DNA from: Butyrivibrio sp. WCD3002
GTDB lineage: Bacteria; Bacillota; Clostridia; Lachnospirales; Lachnospiraceae
Assembly: GCF_000424265.1 (NCBI RefSeq)
Contig: NZ_AUJO01000001.1
Span: 496,001-560,000 of the forward strand
Length of the DNA: 64,000 bases
Direction: 5' to 3'
The notes beneath the pieces are model-generated. The model was given only the letters and a program-made list of their open reading frames with translations, was not told the DNA's origin and searched no databases. Position numbers and translations under genes: made by a program. Positions 34,819 to 44,857 of the stretch are shown piece after piece (position 1 is the first letter of the stretch; the number at the start of each line of letters is the position of its first letter).

Positions 34819-36324
34819 ATGAGTAAAAAGTTATTAGCTACCTTGTTTGCAACAGTTTTCACTGTTACAACAATTGCCGGCTGTGGTGGTGGATCATCAG
34901 CACCTGCTACAACAGAACCTGAGCCTGCAGCTACCGAAAGTACCGAAAGTGCAGATACTACTGAAGCCACTGATACTACTGAAGCAGCTGAGACTACAGA
35001 GACAGCAGATGCTACCGAGGCTACCGATACAGCATCAGGCAAACAGACTGATGGTAAGAATCTGCCTACACTGACAACCGAGCCTATGACGATCACTCTT
35101 TGGGATATCGCTACAGAAGATCCCGGAAAGAGCACTCAGGAAGCAGCTGTTCAGAGATTCATGGCTGATTATCCCAACATCACTGTTAACCAGGTTCACC
35201 AGCAGAACGATAACTACAAACAGCAGCTGGTTGTAGCAATGAGTTCAGGACAGGCTCCTAACATGTACATTCACTGGGGTGGCGGCCCTATGGCTGAGTA
35301 CTACAAGTCAGGTTTCGTAAACGATATCACTGATATGTATGCTAAATACGATCATCCGGATTTCATCGACGCAGCAGTAGCACAGTCAACCTATGATGGC
35401 AAGATGTTGGCTATTCCTTTCGGCGGACTTTCAGGATGTGACGTTTTCTACAACAAGACAATCTTTGCTGACCTTGGTCTTGAAGTTCCCACAACCATCG
35501 ATGAACTTGAAGAAGTTTGCGCAAAGCTTAAAGAGAACGGCATTACTCCTTTCGCACTTGCAAACGCTTCCAAGTGGACAGGCTCCATGTACTACATGTA
35601 CCTGGTAGCCCGTCACTCAGGAAATGCTGAATTCGATGCAGCTTATACACAGGAAAATGGCGGATCATTCACAAGTGAAGCATTTATCTATGCAGCTGAG
35701 AAGATTCAGGATTGGGTAAAGAAGGGGTACTTCCCGGATGGTGTGAACTCTCTTACAGCTGATGATAACCAGGATAGAGCACTCCTTTATGATGGCTCTG
35801 CAGCAATGATGCTTCACGGCTCATGGCAGGTTTCCGGTATCAGAGCAGACAGTGAAGAGTGGTACAACGAGAACGTTGGCGTATTCCGTTTCCCTGAAGA
35901 TGCAGAAGCTAAGGCTAAGGGTGTTCCTCAGGACGTTGAAATCGGAACAGCTATAGGTAATGGATTCTCATTCAACTGCTTCAAGGAAGATGGTTCTGTA
36001 GACCAGGATATGCTTGATGCTTGCTATGTACTTGCAACTCAGTACTACAACGATGACACTTATAACCAGACACAGGTTGCAAACGGAACAATTCCTTCAA
36101 TCAAGGGCTTTGAGCAGGGTATCGACGATCCTTGTAACAAGGTTGTTGTAGACGTATTCTTCAACGCTTCAAACGTACAGCTTTGGTATGACCAGTATCT
36201 GCCCGCATCTGTAACAGAAGTTCATAAGAACTGCATGACCGAGCTCTTTGGTCTTGAGAAGACTCCTGAGGAGATCGGACAGGAACAGGATGAAGCAATG
36301 CAGAAGGCATTAGCAGAAGAGTAA
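34819..36324 (+). CDS. Sugar ABC transporter substrate-binding lipoprotein
   Basis: 501 residues. Lipoprotein signal with lipobox IAGC (Cys22), then an acidic Thr/Glu/Ala linker of about 45 residues, then a family 1 extracellular solute-binding fold (LTTEPMTITLWDIATED onward). It catches an oligosaccharide outside the cell for the permeases that follow. Context (GH3 and GH120 enzymes) suggests xylo-oligosaccharides. The linker is encoded by repetitive GCTAC/GATAC codons. RBS GGAGGG. A hairpin follows, which may keep this gene more highly expressed than the permeases. Confidence 0.93.
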   Translation: MSKKLLATLFATVFTVTTIAGCGGGSSAPATTEPEPAATESTESADTTEATDTTEAAETTETADATEATDTASGKQTDGKNLPTLTTEPMTITLWDIATEDPGKSTQEAAVQRFMADYPNITVNQVHQQNDNYKQQLVVAMSSGQAPNMYIHWGGGPMAEYYKSGFVNDITDMYAKYDHPDFIDAAVAQSTYDGKMLAIPFGGLSGCDVFYNKTIFADLGLEVPTTIDELEEVCAKLKENGITPFALANASKWTGSMYYMYLVARHSGNAEFDAAYTQENGGSFTSEAFIYAAEKIQDWVKKGYFPDGVNSLTADDNQDRALLYDGSAAMMLHGSWQVSGIRADSEEWYNENVGVFRFPEDAEAKAKGVPQDVEIGTAIGNGFSFNCFKEDGSVDQDMLDACYVLATQYYNDDTYNQTQVANGTIPSIKGFEQGIDDPCNKVVVDVFFNASNVQLWYDQYLPASVTEVHKNCMTELFGLEKTPEEIGQEQDEAMQKALAEE

Positions 36325-36371
36325 TAGAATAAGACATTTAATTACTTAGCTGCGGCTGGATATTAAAACCG

Positions 36372-36408
36372 CTGCCCGCAGGATCACTATTTTCCTGCGG
36401 GCAGTTTT
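36372..36408 (+). terminator. Intercistronic attenuator hairpin between binding protein and permease
   Basis: CTGCCCGCAGGA pairs perfectly with TCCTGCGGGCAG (12 bp, 9-nt loop), followed by TTTTACTT. The short T run suggests partial termination, the usual means of making binding protein in excess of permeases, or stabilising its mRNA. Confidence 0.8.
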
Positions 36409-36446
36409 ACTTATTATTCGCCTAAGGGCGACAGGAAGGAGATAAC

Positions 36447-37358
36447 GTGGATAAAAGTAACAATATGGGGCTTGCTCAGGCAAAAGCAAAGAGTACAGCC
36501 AAAGCAGCAACAGTGTTCCTGCTTCCGGCGCTCTTACTGATTGCAATTTTCATAGTATATCCCGTAATTGATACATTCGCTATCAGCGGATATAAATGGA
36601 ACGGCATCTCGGCAGGAAGAGTATTTATCGGTCTTGATAACTGGAAAGCTCTTTTAAAGGATGCAATGTTCTGGAAATCATTTCAGCACAATCTGATAGT
36701 AATGGTATTTTCCATACTTATTCAGATTCCTCTCGGTATGCTGCTCGCAACATTCCTTGATGCCGGAGGCAAAAAATTCAATATCTTCAAAGTAATATGG
36801 TTTTTACCTTATCTTATGAGTTCAGTTGCTATAGCATTCCTTTTTAACTATGCTTTGGCAACAAACGGAGGAATCATTTCTTCTCTGGCAACACTTATAA
36901 ATGGTAAAAGAACCACAATCGATTTACTTGGTACAGCACCTAATGCACTTTACACAGTTATCGGTGTTATGGCATGGCAGTTCACACCTTTTTATATGGT
37001 TTACTTCATCGCCGGATATGGGAACATCGATACCACGATCTATGAAGCTGCTGTAATCGACGGTGCTACCAGAGGGCAGTACATTCGCATGATTGCCATA
37101 CCTCTTCTTGGACCGATCTTCAAAACAGCCTGCACAATGTCTCTTATCGGATCACTTAAGTACTTTGATATGATCTGGAACATGACTCAGGGCGGTCCTT
37201 CAGGTTCTACAGAGCTCATGGCGACCTACATGTACAAACTTTCATTCCAGCAATTTAACATGGGCTACGGTTCCTGCGTGGCAGCCGGAATGTTCATTTT
37301 GATAACGGCAATCGCATTACTCTTTAACAAGGTATTTAAGGTTAAGGAGGAATATTAA
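36447..37358 (+). CDS. Sugar ABC transporter permease (MalF/UgpA type)
   Basis: 303 residues from GTG 36447, with AAGGAGATAAC just before it; the next in-frame ATG (36465) has no site. Six membrane helices and the EAA loop EAAVIDGATRGQYIRMIAIPLL near residue 205 that docks the ATPase. It pairs with the next gene. No ATP-binding subunit gene is nearby, so a shared MsmX/MsiK-type ATPase encoded elsewhere is expected. Confidence 0.93.
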   Translation: MDKSNNMGLAQAKAKSTAKAATVFLLPALLLIAIFIVYPVIDTFAISGYKWNGISAGRVFIGLDNWKALLKDAMFWKSFQHNLIVMVFSILIQIPLGMLLATFLDAGGKKFNIFKVIWFLPYLMSSVAIAFLFNYALATNGGIISSLATLINGKRTTIDLLGTAPNALYTVIGVMAWQFTPFYMVYFIAGYGNIDTTIYEAAVIDGATRGQYIRMIAIPLLGPIFKTACTMSLIGSLKYFDMIWNMTQGGPSGSTELMATYMYKLSFQQFNMGYGSCVAAGMFILITAIALLFNKVFKVKEEY

Positions 37359-37360
37359 AT

Positions 37361-38275
37361 ATGACAGATAACAATTTGAATGGTGGTACTATGGCAGTAG
37401 ATATAAACAGTCTCGGAAAATCAAATGATACTGATTATCGCATGTCCAAGATAAAATCCAGGATCGCATGGACGATAGCAATTATCTTTGCGCTGATGCA
37501 GCTTGTCCTTACGCTTACACCGTTTTTCTTTATGATAATGAACTCCTTCCGTAAGCAGTTCGATATGCTACAACAGGGTGTTTTCCATCTTCCGGATCCC
37601 TGGTATTTCAACAACTATGTAGAGGTTGTTACCCATGGCTTCTTTGGATATTTCTTCCGAAGCGTGCTGGTTGTTGCGATTTCTCTGGTGCTTATGCTTA
37701 TAATCTCATCATTTGCGGCATATCCTCTTGCAAGAATGAGATTTAAGTTAAATCCCTTTATCTACGCAACGATAGTAGCAATGATGTCGGTTCCCATGCA
37801 CGTAACACTTATCCCTATCTTCAAGCTGACAACTACCGTTGGATTCTACGATTCACTTAAAGCTCTGATAGGTCCCTATGTTGCATTTGCACTTCCTATG
37901 TCAGTTTTCATTCTTACAGCATTTATGAAAACTATCCCGAGAGAGATTGAAGAATCCGCAGAAATCGATGGCTGCAATCGATATCAGAATTTCTTTATGA
38001 TGATCCTTCCTTTATCAAAATCAGGATTGTCAACACTTGCAATCTATAACGGCGTTTCAATGTGGAATGAGTTCGCATTTGCAAATACCTTACTTATCAG
38101 CCCTGAGCACAAGACATTACCGCTTGCTCTTGGACAGTTTAAGGGTGAGCATTCCCTGGATATCCCGATTATCATGGCAGTTCTTACCTTATCAGTACTT
38201 CCCATGATCACACTCTTCATCGTGTTCCAGGATAAGCTCGTTAAAGGTATGATGGCAGGTGCTGTTAAAGGCTAA
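37361..38275 (+). CDS. Sugar ABC transporter permease (MalG/UgpE type)
   Basis: 304 residues, starting 2 nt after the first permease; RBS AAGGAGG lies inside that gene. Six membrane helices after a longer cytoplasmic N-terminus of about 35 residues. EAA loop reads EESAEIDGCNRYQNFFMMILPL. It forms the transmembrane channel with the preceding protein. Confidence 0.93.
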   Translation: MTDNNLNGGTMAVDINSLGKSNDTDYRMSKIKSRIAWTIAIIFALMQLVLTLTPFFFMIMNSFRKQFDMLQQGVFHLPDPWYFNNYVEVVTHGFFGYFFRSVLVVAISLVLMLIISSFAAYPLARMRFKLNPFIYATIVAMMSVPMHVTLIPIFKLTTTVGFYDSLKALIGPYVAFALPMSVFILTAFMKTIPREIEESAEIDGCNRYQNFFMMILPLSKSGLSTLAIYNGVSMWNEFAFANTLLISPEHKTLPLALGQFKGEHSLDIPIIMAVLTLSVLPMITLFIVFQDKLVKGMMAGAVKG

Positions 38276-38312
38276 CAGAAATTCCTTGTGAAAACAGAAA
38301 GGACAACTCGGT

Positions 38313-40388
38313 ATGAAAAAAGATAAAACTTACAGAATGACTTTCGACGAAAAAGCCAGACAAATAGTTGGGGAACTTAGTCTTGAAGAGAAGGTCAGCC
38401 TCATGGCCGGCAATATTGATGCCACATCCATGAAGGAAAGCGAAATAATGGAGCTGGTTCTTGGAACCGAAGAAGGTGCCCATTATAATGTAAAACCTTA
38501 CGAAGCAGGCGGACTTCCGGATAAAGGCGTACCTCCCATGAAATTCGCGGATGGTCCCAGAGGTGTTGTTTGCGGAAATAACCAAACAACCTGTTTTCCT
38601 GTTTCCATGGCAAGAGGTGCAACCTTTAATCCTGCACTGGAAGAAGAAATCGGACATGCCATAGGTCAGGAGGTAAGAGCCTTTGGCGGCAACCTTTTTG
38701 CAGGCGTTTGTATCAATCTTCCTTACAATCCCGGATGGGGCAGAAGCCAGGAGACATACGGTGAAGAGACCTATCAGATAGGAAGAATGGGTGCTTCTCT
38801 TGTAAAGGGTGTTCAGAGCGAAGATATCATGGCATGCGTAAAGCACTATGCTTTTAACGACATGGAAAATGCCAGATTCAAGGTTAGCGTTACCTGCGAT
38901 CAGAGAACCGAGCAGGAGGTATATCTTCCTCACTTTAAGGACTGCGTAGATGCAGGCTGTGCAAGCATTATGAGCTCCTATAACCGCTATAATGGCGTAC
39001 AGTGTGGTCATCACAAATACCTTTTAAGTCAGGTTCTTAAAAAGGAATGGGGCTTTGATGGCTTTGTAATGTCAGATTTTTGCTGGGGCGTTCTTGATAC
39101 TGTAGAAGCAGCCAACGGCGGACAGGATATGGAAATGCTCTGGACACAGTTCTTTGGTCCAAGACTCGTTCAGGCTGTTAAGGACGGCTTTGTTCCCGAG
39201 AGCAGAATCGATGATGCGGCTGTCAGAATCGTTCGTACCATTCTTGCTTTTGATAAGGACCACAAAGAATATGACATGTCAGTTGTAGGTTCAAAGGAGC
39301 ACATAGAGCTTGCAAAGAGAGCTGCTGAAGAAGCTATAACACTTGTAAAAAATGAAAATGTCCTTCCTTTGGATAAAGGCATTAAAAAGATTGCAGTTGT
39401 TGGTAAGCTTGCTGACGCCAACGTAATCGGAGATCAGGGATCCAGCTGGGTTAGACCTCCCTACGTTAAGACACCTCTTCAGGGAATAAAAGAAGCTGTA
39501 CCTTCAGCGGAAATTCTTTATTCAGACGCTTCAAATCTCGATGAAGTAAAGAAAATCGCTTCTGAAGCAGACGCAGTTATATATGTTGTTGGATATAACC
39601 ATGATGATGAAGGCGAATTCATTTCATCAGACACAACAGATAATTACACAGGAGCAATCGGCGGTGACAGAAAGAAAGGTCTTGGCCTTCACGATGAAGA
39701 TGTAAAGCTCCTTCAGGAGACAGGAAGCATCAATAAAAAATCCGTTGTAGTTCTTATCGGCGGTAACATGATCATGATGACAGACTGGATAGATAAAGTG
39801 AACTCCGTGCTCATGGCATATTATCCCGGAATGGAAGGCGGAACAGCCCTGGCTGAGATAATCTTTGGCGACGTTAATCCTTCAGGAAAACTTCCTTTCG
39901 TTGTTCCTTACAAAGAAGAAGATCTTCCGAAGGTTGACTGGGAAGCCACAGATCAGTACTACGAGTATTACCACGGATACACAAGACTTGATAAGAATAA
40001 CGTTAAGCCCCTTATCCCATATGGATTCGGACTTAGCTATACCACCTTCAAGATCAGTGATCCCAGCGTAGCTGTTGAGGGTGATGAGCTTGTTGCAAAG
40101 GTAACTGTTGCAAATACCGGTGACAGAGACGGCGCTGAAGTCGTTCAGCTCTATGCAGGCTTTGAAAACTCTGCTGTAGATCGTCCGGTTCGACAGCTTC
40201 GCGGTTTTGAGAAGGTATTTTTAAAAGCAGGAGAGTCCAAGGTTGTTACTGTTAAGACACCTATCGAAAAGCTTAAATATTACAATCCTGTAGAGCGTGA
40301 ATGGGTTCTTGAAAAAATGGAGTATTCTATTTACCTGGGATCCAGTGAAGCCCTGGAAGATTTAGTAAAAACTCAGATAACATTGTAA
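38313..40388 (+). CDS. Glycoside hydrolase family 3 (beta-glucosidase/beta-xylosidase), intracellular
   Basis: 691 residues and no signal peptide, so it acts in the cytoplasm on imported sugars. The (beta/alpha)8 domain has KHYAFNDMENAR and the nucleophile Asp255 in GFVMSDFCWG. The second alpha/beta domain (about 340-560) follows, then a fibronectin-like C-terminal domain (FGLSYTTF onward) as in GH3 beta-glucosidases. GH3 enzymes act on beta-glucosides, xylosides or N-acetylglucosaminides; the transporter and GH120 context favours xylosides or glucosides. RBS AAAGGA. Confidence 0.92.
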   Translation: MKKDKTYRMTFDEKARQIVGELSLEEKVSLMAGNIDATSMKESEIMELVLGTEEGAHYNVKPYEAGGLPDKGVPPMKFADGPRGVVCGNNQTTCFPVSMARGATFNPALEEEIGHAIGQEVRAFGGNLFAGVCINLPYNPGWGRSQETYGEETYQIGRMGASLVKGVQSEDIMACVKHYAFNDMENARFKVSVTCDQRTEQEVYLPHFKDCVDAGCASIMSSYNRYNGVQCGHHKYLLSQVLKKEWGFDGFVMSDFCWGVLDTVEAANGGQDMEMLWTQFFGPRLVQAVKDGFVPESRIDDAAVRIVRTILAFDKDHKEYDMSVVGSKEHIELAKRAAEEAITLVKNENVLPLDKGIKKIAVVGKLADANVIGDQGSSWVRPPYVKTPLQGIKEAVPSAEILYSDASNLDEVKKIASEADAVIYVVGYNHDDEGEFISSDTTDNYTGAIGGDRKKGLGLHDEDVKLLQETGSINKKSVVVLIGGNMIMMTDWIDKVNSVLMAYYPGMEGGTALAEIIFGDVNPSGKLPFVVPYKEEDLPKVDWEATDQYYEYYHGYTRLDKNNVKPLIPYGFGLSYTTFKISDPSVAVEGDELVAKVTVANTGDRDGAEVVQLYAGFENSAVDRPVRQLRGFEKVFLKAGESKVVTVKTPIEKLKYYNPVEREWVLEKMEYSIYLGSSEALEDLVKTQITL

Positions 40389-40408
40389 CCTGAATAAAGT
40401 TTTTCATG

Positions 40409-40439
40409 GCCGGAGAGAGACTTTCTTTCTCCGGCTTTT
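40409..40439 (+). terminator. Hairpin between the GH3 and GH120 genes
   Basis: GCCGGAGA pairs with TCTCCGGC around an internal GA/TT-rich loop, followed by TTTTA. It could partly terminate GH3 transcripts before the GH120 gene. Confidence 0.65.
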
Positions 40440-40457
40440 AAGAAAAGAGGATTTCCT

Positions 40458-42470
40458 ATGAAAATTTACGTAAATGCTAATGCGACACATGATGGAAATG
40501 GAACTCAGGCGCTGCCTTTTAGAAGAATAAATCAGGCAGCTGCAATTGCAAAGCCCGGCGATGAAGTAATTGTAGCTCCCGGAACCTACAGAGAATACGT
40601 TGATCCAATAAATGCCGGCACAGAAGAAAACAGAATAATTTACAAAAGCGAAAAACCTCTTGGCGCCATAATCACCGGTGCTGAGAAAGTAACAGGTTGG
40701 AAAAAATTCGAGGGTGACGTATGGGTTACCAAAGTAAAGAACGGTATATTTGGTGAGTATAACCCCTATACAACCCTTGTTTACGGCGATTGGTATTTTG
40801 CTACGCCAAATAAACATACAGGCTGCGTATGGCTTAATGATGAAGCGCTTTACGAAGCAGTAACCCTTGATGAATGCATAGAAGGCAAAGTTTATGAATG
40901 CTCATGGGATCCTGAGAATTCCAAGAAAAAATGGTATTCTGAGCAGGATACCGAAAACGACGAGACTATAATTTATGCCAATTTTGGCGGAGCAGATCCT
41001 AATAAGGAAAACGTCGAAATAACTGTGAGACGTGAATGCTTTATGCCGGGAAAAGAGGGCATAGGCTACATCACAGTCAGCGGCTTTAATATCAACAAAG
41101 CTGCGACCACCTGGGCTCCCCCTGCAGCATATCAGGACGGTATGATCAGTCCTCACTGGAGTAAGGGCTGGATCATAGAAGACTGTGAGATATGGGGCAG
41201 TAAGTGCGCCGGAATATGCGTGGGCCGTTACTACGATCCTGACAACAACCACTATTACACAACAAAGCATGTAAAGAGCCCCACTCAGATGGAAAGAGAT
41301 TCCGTATGTCGCGGTCAGTACTATGGATGGCTTAAGGAAAAGATCGGCGGTCATATCATACGTCGTAACAACATCCATCACTGCGAACAGGGAGGTATAA
41401 TCGGTCGTCAGGGCGGTGTTTTCAGCATAATTGAGGACAATCATATTCATCACATCAACAACATGATGGAGCTTGGCGGTGCTGAAATAGCAGGTATCAA
41501 AATGCATGCAGCAATCGACGTTGTTATGCGAAGAAACCACATCCATCACTGCACAATGGGCATCTGGTGCGACTGGGAAGCACAGGGAACACGCATCAGC
41601 CAGAACCTTCTTCATGACAATGAACGTCCATCCTTTGCAAAACAGCTCCAGGGCGGCATGACCTGTCAGGATATTTTCGTAGAAGTTGGTCACGGTCCTA
41701 CGCTTATCGATAACAACATTCTGCTTTCGGATGTATCACTTCGCGTTGCAACTCAGGGTGTTGCCATGGTTCATAACCTCTGCGCAGGCTCATTTACAAT
41801 GGTTGGATCAGGCACCAGCTGGAGATATACACCTTACCATATTCCTCATAGAACAGAGGTTATGGGTTTTATGACCATTCTTCATGGAGATGATCGTTTT
41901 TATAACAATATTTTCATACAGAAATGGCCATCAGATGACTGGGTTCTTGAAAATGACTCAAATCCCAACGAGAAACAGATTGAGAACAGAAAGGTTGGAA
42001 CCTACTGCTGGGATGAGTATCCTACTTATGATGAATGGATAAAGCAGTTCGATATGGAAGAAGAGTATCCCAACATGAGAAAACATGAGGCTGCTCACTT
42101 CTCACATCTTCCCGTATGGATAGATGGAAACGCCTATTTTGAAGGTGCAACCCCCTGGAAAAATGAGAAAAATGCCTTTGTTGACAACTCCGGCAAAGTA
42201 ACAGTAGACGTAGTTGAGAAAAACGGAGACTGGTTCCTTGATACCAACATTTACGAGGTCCTTAATTCCTTCAAGGTTGACATGATATCAACTGAGACAC
42301 TTGGCGAAGCCTTTGAGCCTGAGCAGAAGTTCGAGAATCCTGATGGAACACCAATTACCTTTGATGTTGATTTCCTTGGAAACCACCGTGGTACAGACAT
42401 CCTTCCGGGTCCCTTCACCTCAGGGGATGCCGCAAAAGAAAAGCTCTATGGCAAACTGGCTATAGAGTAA
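40458..42470 (+). CDS. Glycoside hydrolase family 120 beta-xylosidase
   Basis: 670 residues without signal peptide. The N-terminus (KIYVNANATHDGNGTQALPF then INQAA) is DUF1565-like, and the body is a right-handed parallel beta-helix with repeated NNIHHC-type rungs. It aligns by eye with Thermoanaerobacterium XylC, the GH120 founder: SKGWIIEDCEIW, HAAIDV, WCDWEAQGTR and FVEVGHGP. By that alignment the nucleophile is Asp372 (CDWEAQG) and the acid/base Glu409 (VEVGHG). A 14-residue insertion lies between them compared with XylC from memory. It should release xylose from xylo-oligosaccharides in the cytoplasm. RBS AAGAGG. Confidence 0.88.
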   Translation: MKIYVNANATHDGNGTQALPFRRINQAAAIAKPGDEVIVAPGTYREYVDPINAGTEENRIIYKSEKPLGAIITGAEKVTGWKKFEGDVWVTKVKNGIFGEYNPYTTLVYGDWYFATPNKHTGCVWLNDEALYEAVTLDECIEGKVYECSWDPENSKKKWYSEQDTENDETIIYANFGGADPNKENVEITVRRECFMPGKEGIGYITVSGFNINKAATTWAPPAAYQDGMISPHWSKGWIIEDCEIWGSKCAGICVGRYYDPDNNHYYTTKHVKSPTQMERDSVCRGQYYGWLKEKIGGHIIRRNNIHHCEQGGIIGRQGGVFSIIEDNHIHHINNMMELGGAEIAGIKMHAAIDVVMRRNHIHHCTMGIWCDWEAQGTRISQNLLHDNERPSFAKQLQGGMTCQDIFVEVGHGPTLIDNNILLSDVSLRVATQGVAMVHNLCAGSFTMVGSGTSWRYTPYHIPHRTEVMGFMTILHGDDRFYNNIFIQKWPSDDWVLENDSNPNEKQIENRKVGTYCWDEYPTYDEWIKQFDMEEEYPNMRKHEAAHFSHLPVWIDGNAYFEGATPWKNEKNAFVDNSGKVTVDVVEKNGDWFLDTNIYEVLNSFKVDMISTETLGEAFEPEQKFENPDGTPITFDVDFLGNHRGTDILPGPFTSGDAAKEKLYGKLAIE

Positions 42471-42485
42471 TTTGATCATAAACTG

Positions 42486-42525
42486 AAAGCACCGGCTGTC
42501 ACGTTATGGCAGGCCGGTGCTTTTT
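42486..42525 (+). terminator. Rho-independent terminator after the GH120 gene
   Basis: AAAGCACCGGC pairs with GCCGGTGCTTT (11 bp), followed by five T including stem bases. It closes the sugar operon. Confidence 0.9.
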
Positions 42526-42676
42526 CATTTAAATCATTATTTGTTTTAGCTTTATAGGTTTTATCCTTTATTTTTAAATATAATAATAGCTGGCTTAAAT
42601 CTTGAATATTTTTTCTGCGAACTATAAGATATTTTTGTAAAGATTCTAATCACTACATAGTAGCGAGGATATCTGT

Positions 42677-43405
42677 ATGAAGAACCATATGTTCAGGTTT
42701 AAGGCAAGTCTTGCAATAATAATTTCCATTTCATGCATACTTTCATTAACAGCCTGCGGCAAAAGATCATTAATAGGCAACACTGATATCCGTATGGGAG
42801 ATCTGGAAATAACAATAGGCCAAATAAGCCATGAAGGCCTCGTTGAAGAGTATCTTTGGGATGGATCAGAGGAAGGATTGACTATAGACATTCCGGATGT
42901 CACCGATGAAGGCGAGAAAATTACAGAACTTGGCGGCTTCAAGAATATTGGAGTTCCTGATTTTTTCGGAATTAAACTAAAACCATTCGATGAAGGCTTC
43001 GAAGAGTGGACAGGTCCTTATGGAAAACCTCTTCAGGAAGGTACCCCGGAATGGAAGGAAGCTAATAATGCCAGGATAGAATATATGAAACAGAATCCTT
43101 TATATGAAAAAATAGTAGACTATAAAGGTGAAGATGAGTCCTTATATGATGCGCCAATTTCCTTCGAAAAACTTACCTTCACAATAAATCTTGGAAAAAA
43201 TATCAATAGTGTAGATATTTACGGTGGTTTCGTTAATAATCCATACGTTGGTTTCAGGCAGGATGATGGTAGCATTATCTTTTATGAGCCAGCTGTATAC
43301 TTTAATTGTGATGAGCAAAACGAAACCTTTTATTCCAAGGATGGAATCCTGTACTCCAGAAAAGATGATGAGAAGCAGGAGTTTCAGATGCCTTATCCTG
43401 ACTGA
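42677..43405 (+). CDS. Lipoprotein of unknown function
   Basis: 242 residues. Signal peptide with lipobox LTAC (Cys27), so it is anchored outside the membrane. The rest is acidic and has no repeats; the C-terminal half is rich in Tyr/Phe and could be a beta-rich fold. No family recognised. RBS GCGAGGATATC is weak to fair. It opens the secreted-protein region and is probably monocistronic. Confidence 0.75.
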   Translation: MKNHMFRFKASLAIIISISCILSLTACGKRSLIGNTDIRMGDLEITIGQISHEGLVEEYLWDGSEEGLTIDIPDVTDEGEKITELGGFKNIGVPDFFGIKLKPFDEGFEEWTGPYGKPLQEGTPEWKEANNARIEYMKQNPLYEKIVDYKGEDESLYDAPISFEKLTFTINLGKNINSVDIYGGFVNNPYVGFRQDDGSIIFYEPAVYFNCDEQNETFYSKDGILYSRKDDEKQEFQMPYPD

Positions 43406-43503
43406 TTAAGCAAAGCAGGAGACTATTTTCAATGAAAAAAGAATTAGTTTTGTTGAAATTCCTATAAATACATTATAAGTCAAATCGAAGGGGGATATTT
43501 ATT

Positions 43504-44664
43504 ATGGAAAACTCAATTGAGTTAAAAACACGTAACATGAAATTTATTAATAGGTTTCTGTTGTCTTTATCACTAGGATTGCTTCTAAGTTTTACCTTTG
43601 GTACAAAAGCAAAAGCAGAAGTATTTGTAGATCCGGAAAATTCACGATTAATTCATATAAGTGGTAATGTAAATGGCACTGAGCTTGTTCAATACTCGGG
43701 TACAGGAAAAAACATAATGCTTAATGGCAATACAGTGTTAACTTTGGATAATACAACTGAATTATCTTTTACTTATATTGCCGGTCCCTCTTTAAATTTA
43801 GAGATTAAAGGAGAAGGAAAACTAACACTGTCAGGAAATAACGCTGATGCGATTTTGGCAAATAAATTGACACTATCAGATGCAACAATTTACGCTGATA
43901 TGGGTTTTAATGTTATTGAGATTGTCATAAATGAAGGTGTTGATCTAACAATCATCCCTGTTTTTGATGGTGCTATATTTTCACATGATAAAACCGTGAT
44001 TAATGGTGGAAAAATAAAAAGTAAAGCTGGCTATCCGGCTATTTGGTCTCTTGGAACTGTTGAAATTACCGGTGGCGAAATATATCTGATTAGTACTCAT
44101 TCTTCCGGAATTGAAGCTGACGGAGATATTAACATTACAGGTGGCACAGTAAATGCATCCAGCGAAAAAGCAGATAAATACGGGATCGAAACGGCAGGAA
44201 CCCTTACCGTTGACGAGGCCAAAGCTAAGGTAATTGCCACAGCAAAAGACAAAAACGGAGTAAGAGAGTATCCGACTAAAAACATGCAGAGTGATACTAC
44301 ACCTTCAAATAATCCCCAGGAAATCAAGCCCGATATTTCCGAGCCAACAGAAAATATAGATGCAAAGCAAAAGAAAACTTCTTTGTCTAAACCGAAGGCC
44401 GGAAATAAATCCATTACTCTTAACTGGAAAAAGGTAACCGCGAAGGGCATCAAGGGCTATGAGATTCAGTACAGTACAGATAAGAACTTCAATAAGGATG
44501 TTACAAAGACAGTTACTATCAAAAAGGTTAAGACAACAAAAACAAAAATCAAGAAGCTTAAGCCTAAGACAAAATATTACATAAGAATGCGCACCTTCTC
44601 AGTGAAGAACGGAGAGAAGGTTTACTCCAAGTGGAGTACTAAAAAGAGTGTTAAGGTTAAATGA
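43504..44664 (+). CDS. Secreted beta-helix protein with C-terminal FnIII module
   Basis: 386 residues. Signal peptide with a hydrophobic core at about 18-36. Residues 45-250 show short beta repeats (SNLEIKGEGKLTLSG, VEITGGEIYL, DINITGGTVNAS), as in carbohydrate-binding beta-helix proteins. A linker leads to a Lys-rich fibronectin type III domain (about 297-386: SITLNWKKVTAKGIKGYEIQ, ending in KSVKVK). The FnIII module is nearly identical to that of the next gene. No sorting motif; the basic module may bind the wall or polysaccharide. Confidence 0.8.
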   Translation: MENSIELKTRNMKFINRFLLSLSLGLLLSFTFGTKAKAEVFVDPENSRLIHISGNVNGTELVQYSGTGKNIMLNGNTVLTLDNTTELSFTYIAGPSLNLEIKGEGKLTLSGNNADAILANKLTLSDATIYADMGFNVIEIVINEGVDLTIIPVFDGAIFSHDKTVINGGKIKSKAGYPAIWSLGTVEITGGEIYLISTHSSGIEADGDINITGGTVNASSEKADKYGIETAGTLTVDEAKAKVIATAKDKNGVREYPTKNMQSDTTPSNNPQEIKPDISEPTENIDAKQKKTSLSKPKAGNKSITLNWKKVTAKGIKGYEIQYSTDKNFNKDVTKTVTIKKVKTTKTKIKKLKPKTKYYIRMRTFSVKNGEKVYSKWSTKKSVKVK

Positions 44665-44677
44665 TTATCTTTCATAT

Positions 44678-44710
44678 AAAAGAGCTGATTTAATATCGGC
44701 TCTTTTGTTT
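44678..44710 (+). terminator. Rho-independent terminator
   Basis: AAAAGAGCTGAT pairs with ATCGGCTCTTTT (12 bp, one G-U), followed by TGTTTT. Confidence 0.85.
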
Positions 44711-44857
44711 TCGAAACAATCAAAATCCTTCCTATATACCAGCTAAAATTTCTATTAAACAAACATGAAAATGGCCTTTTATCTAATGAAATTGGGTATC
44801 ATTGTATTAGAGCATAACCAGTTTTAACTTAAATTTCAGGGGAATGGAGGGAGCATT

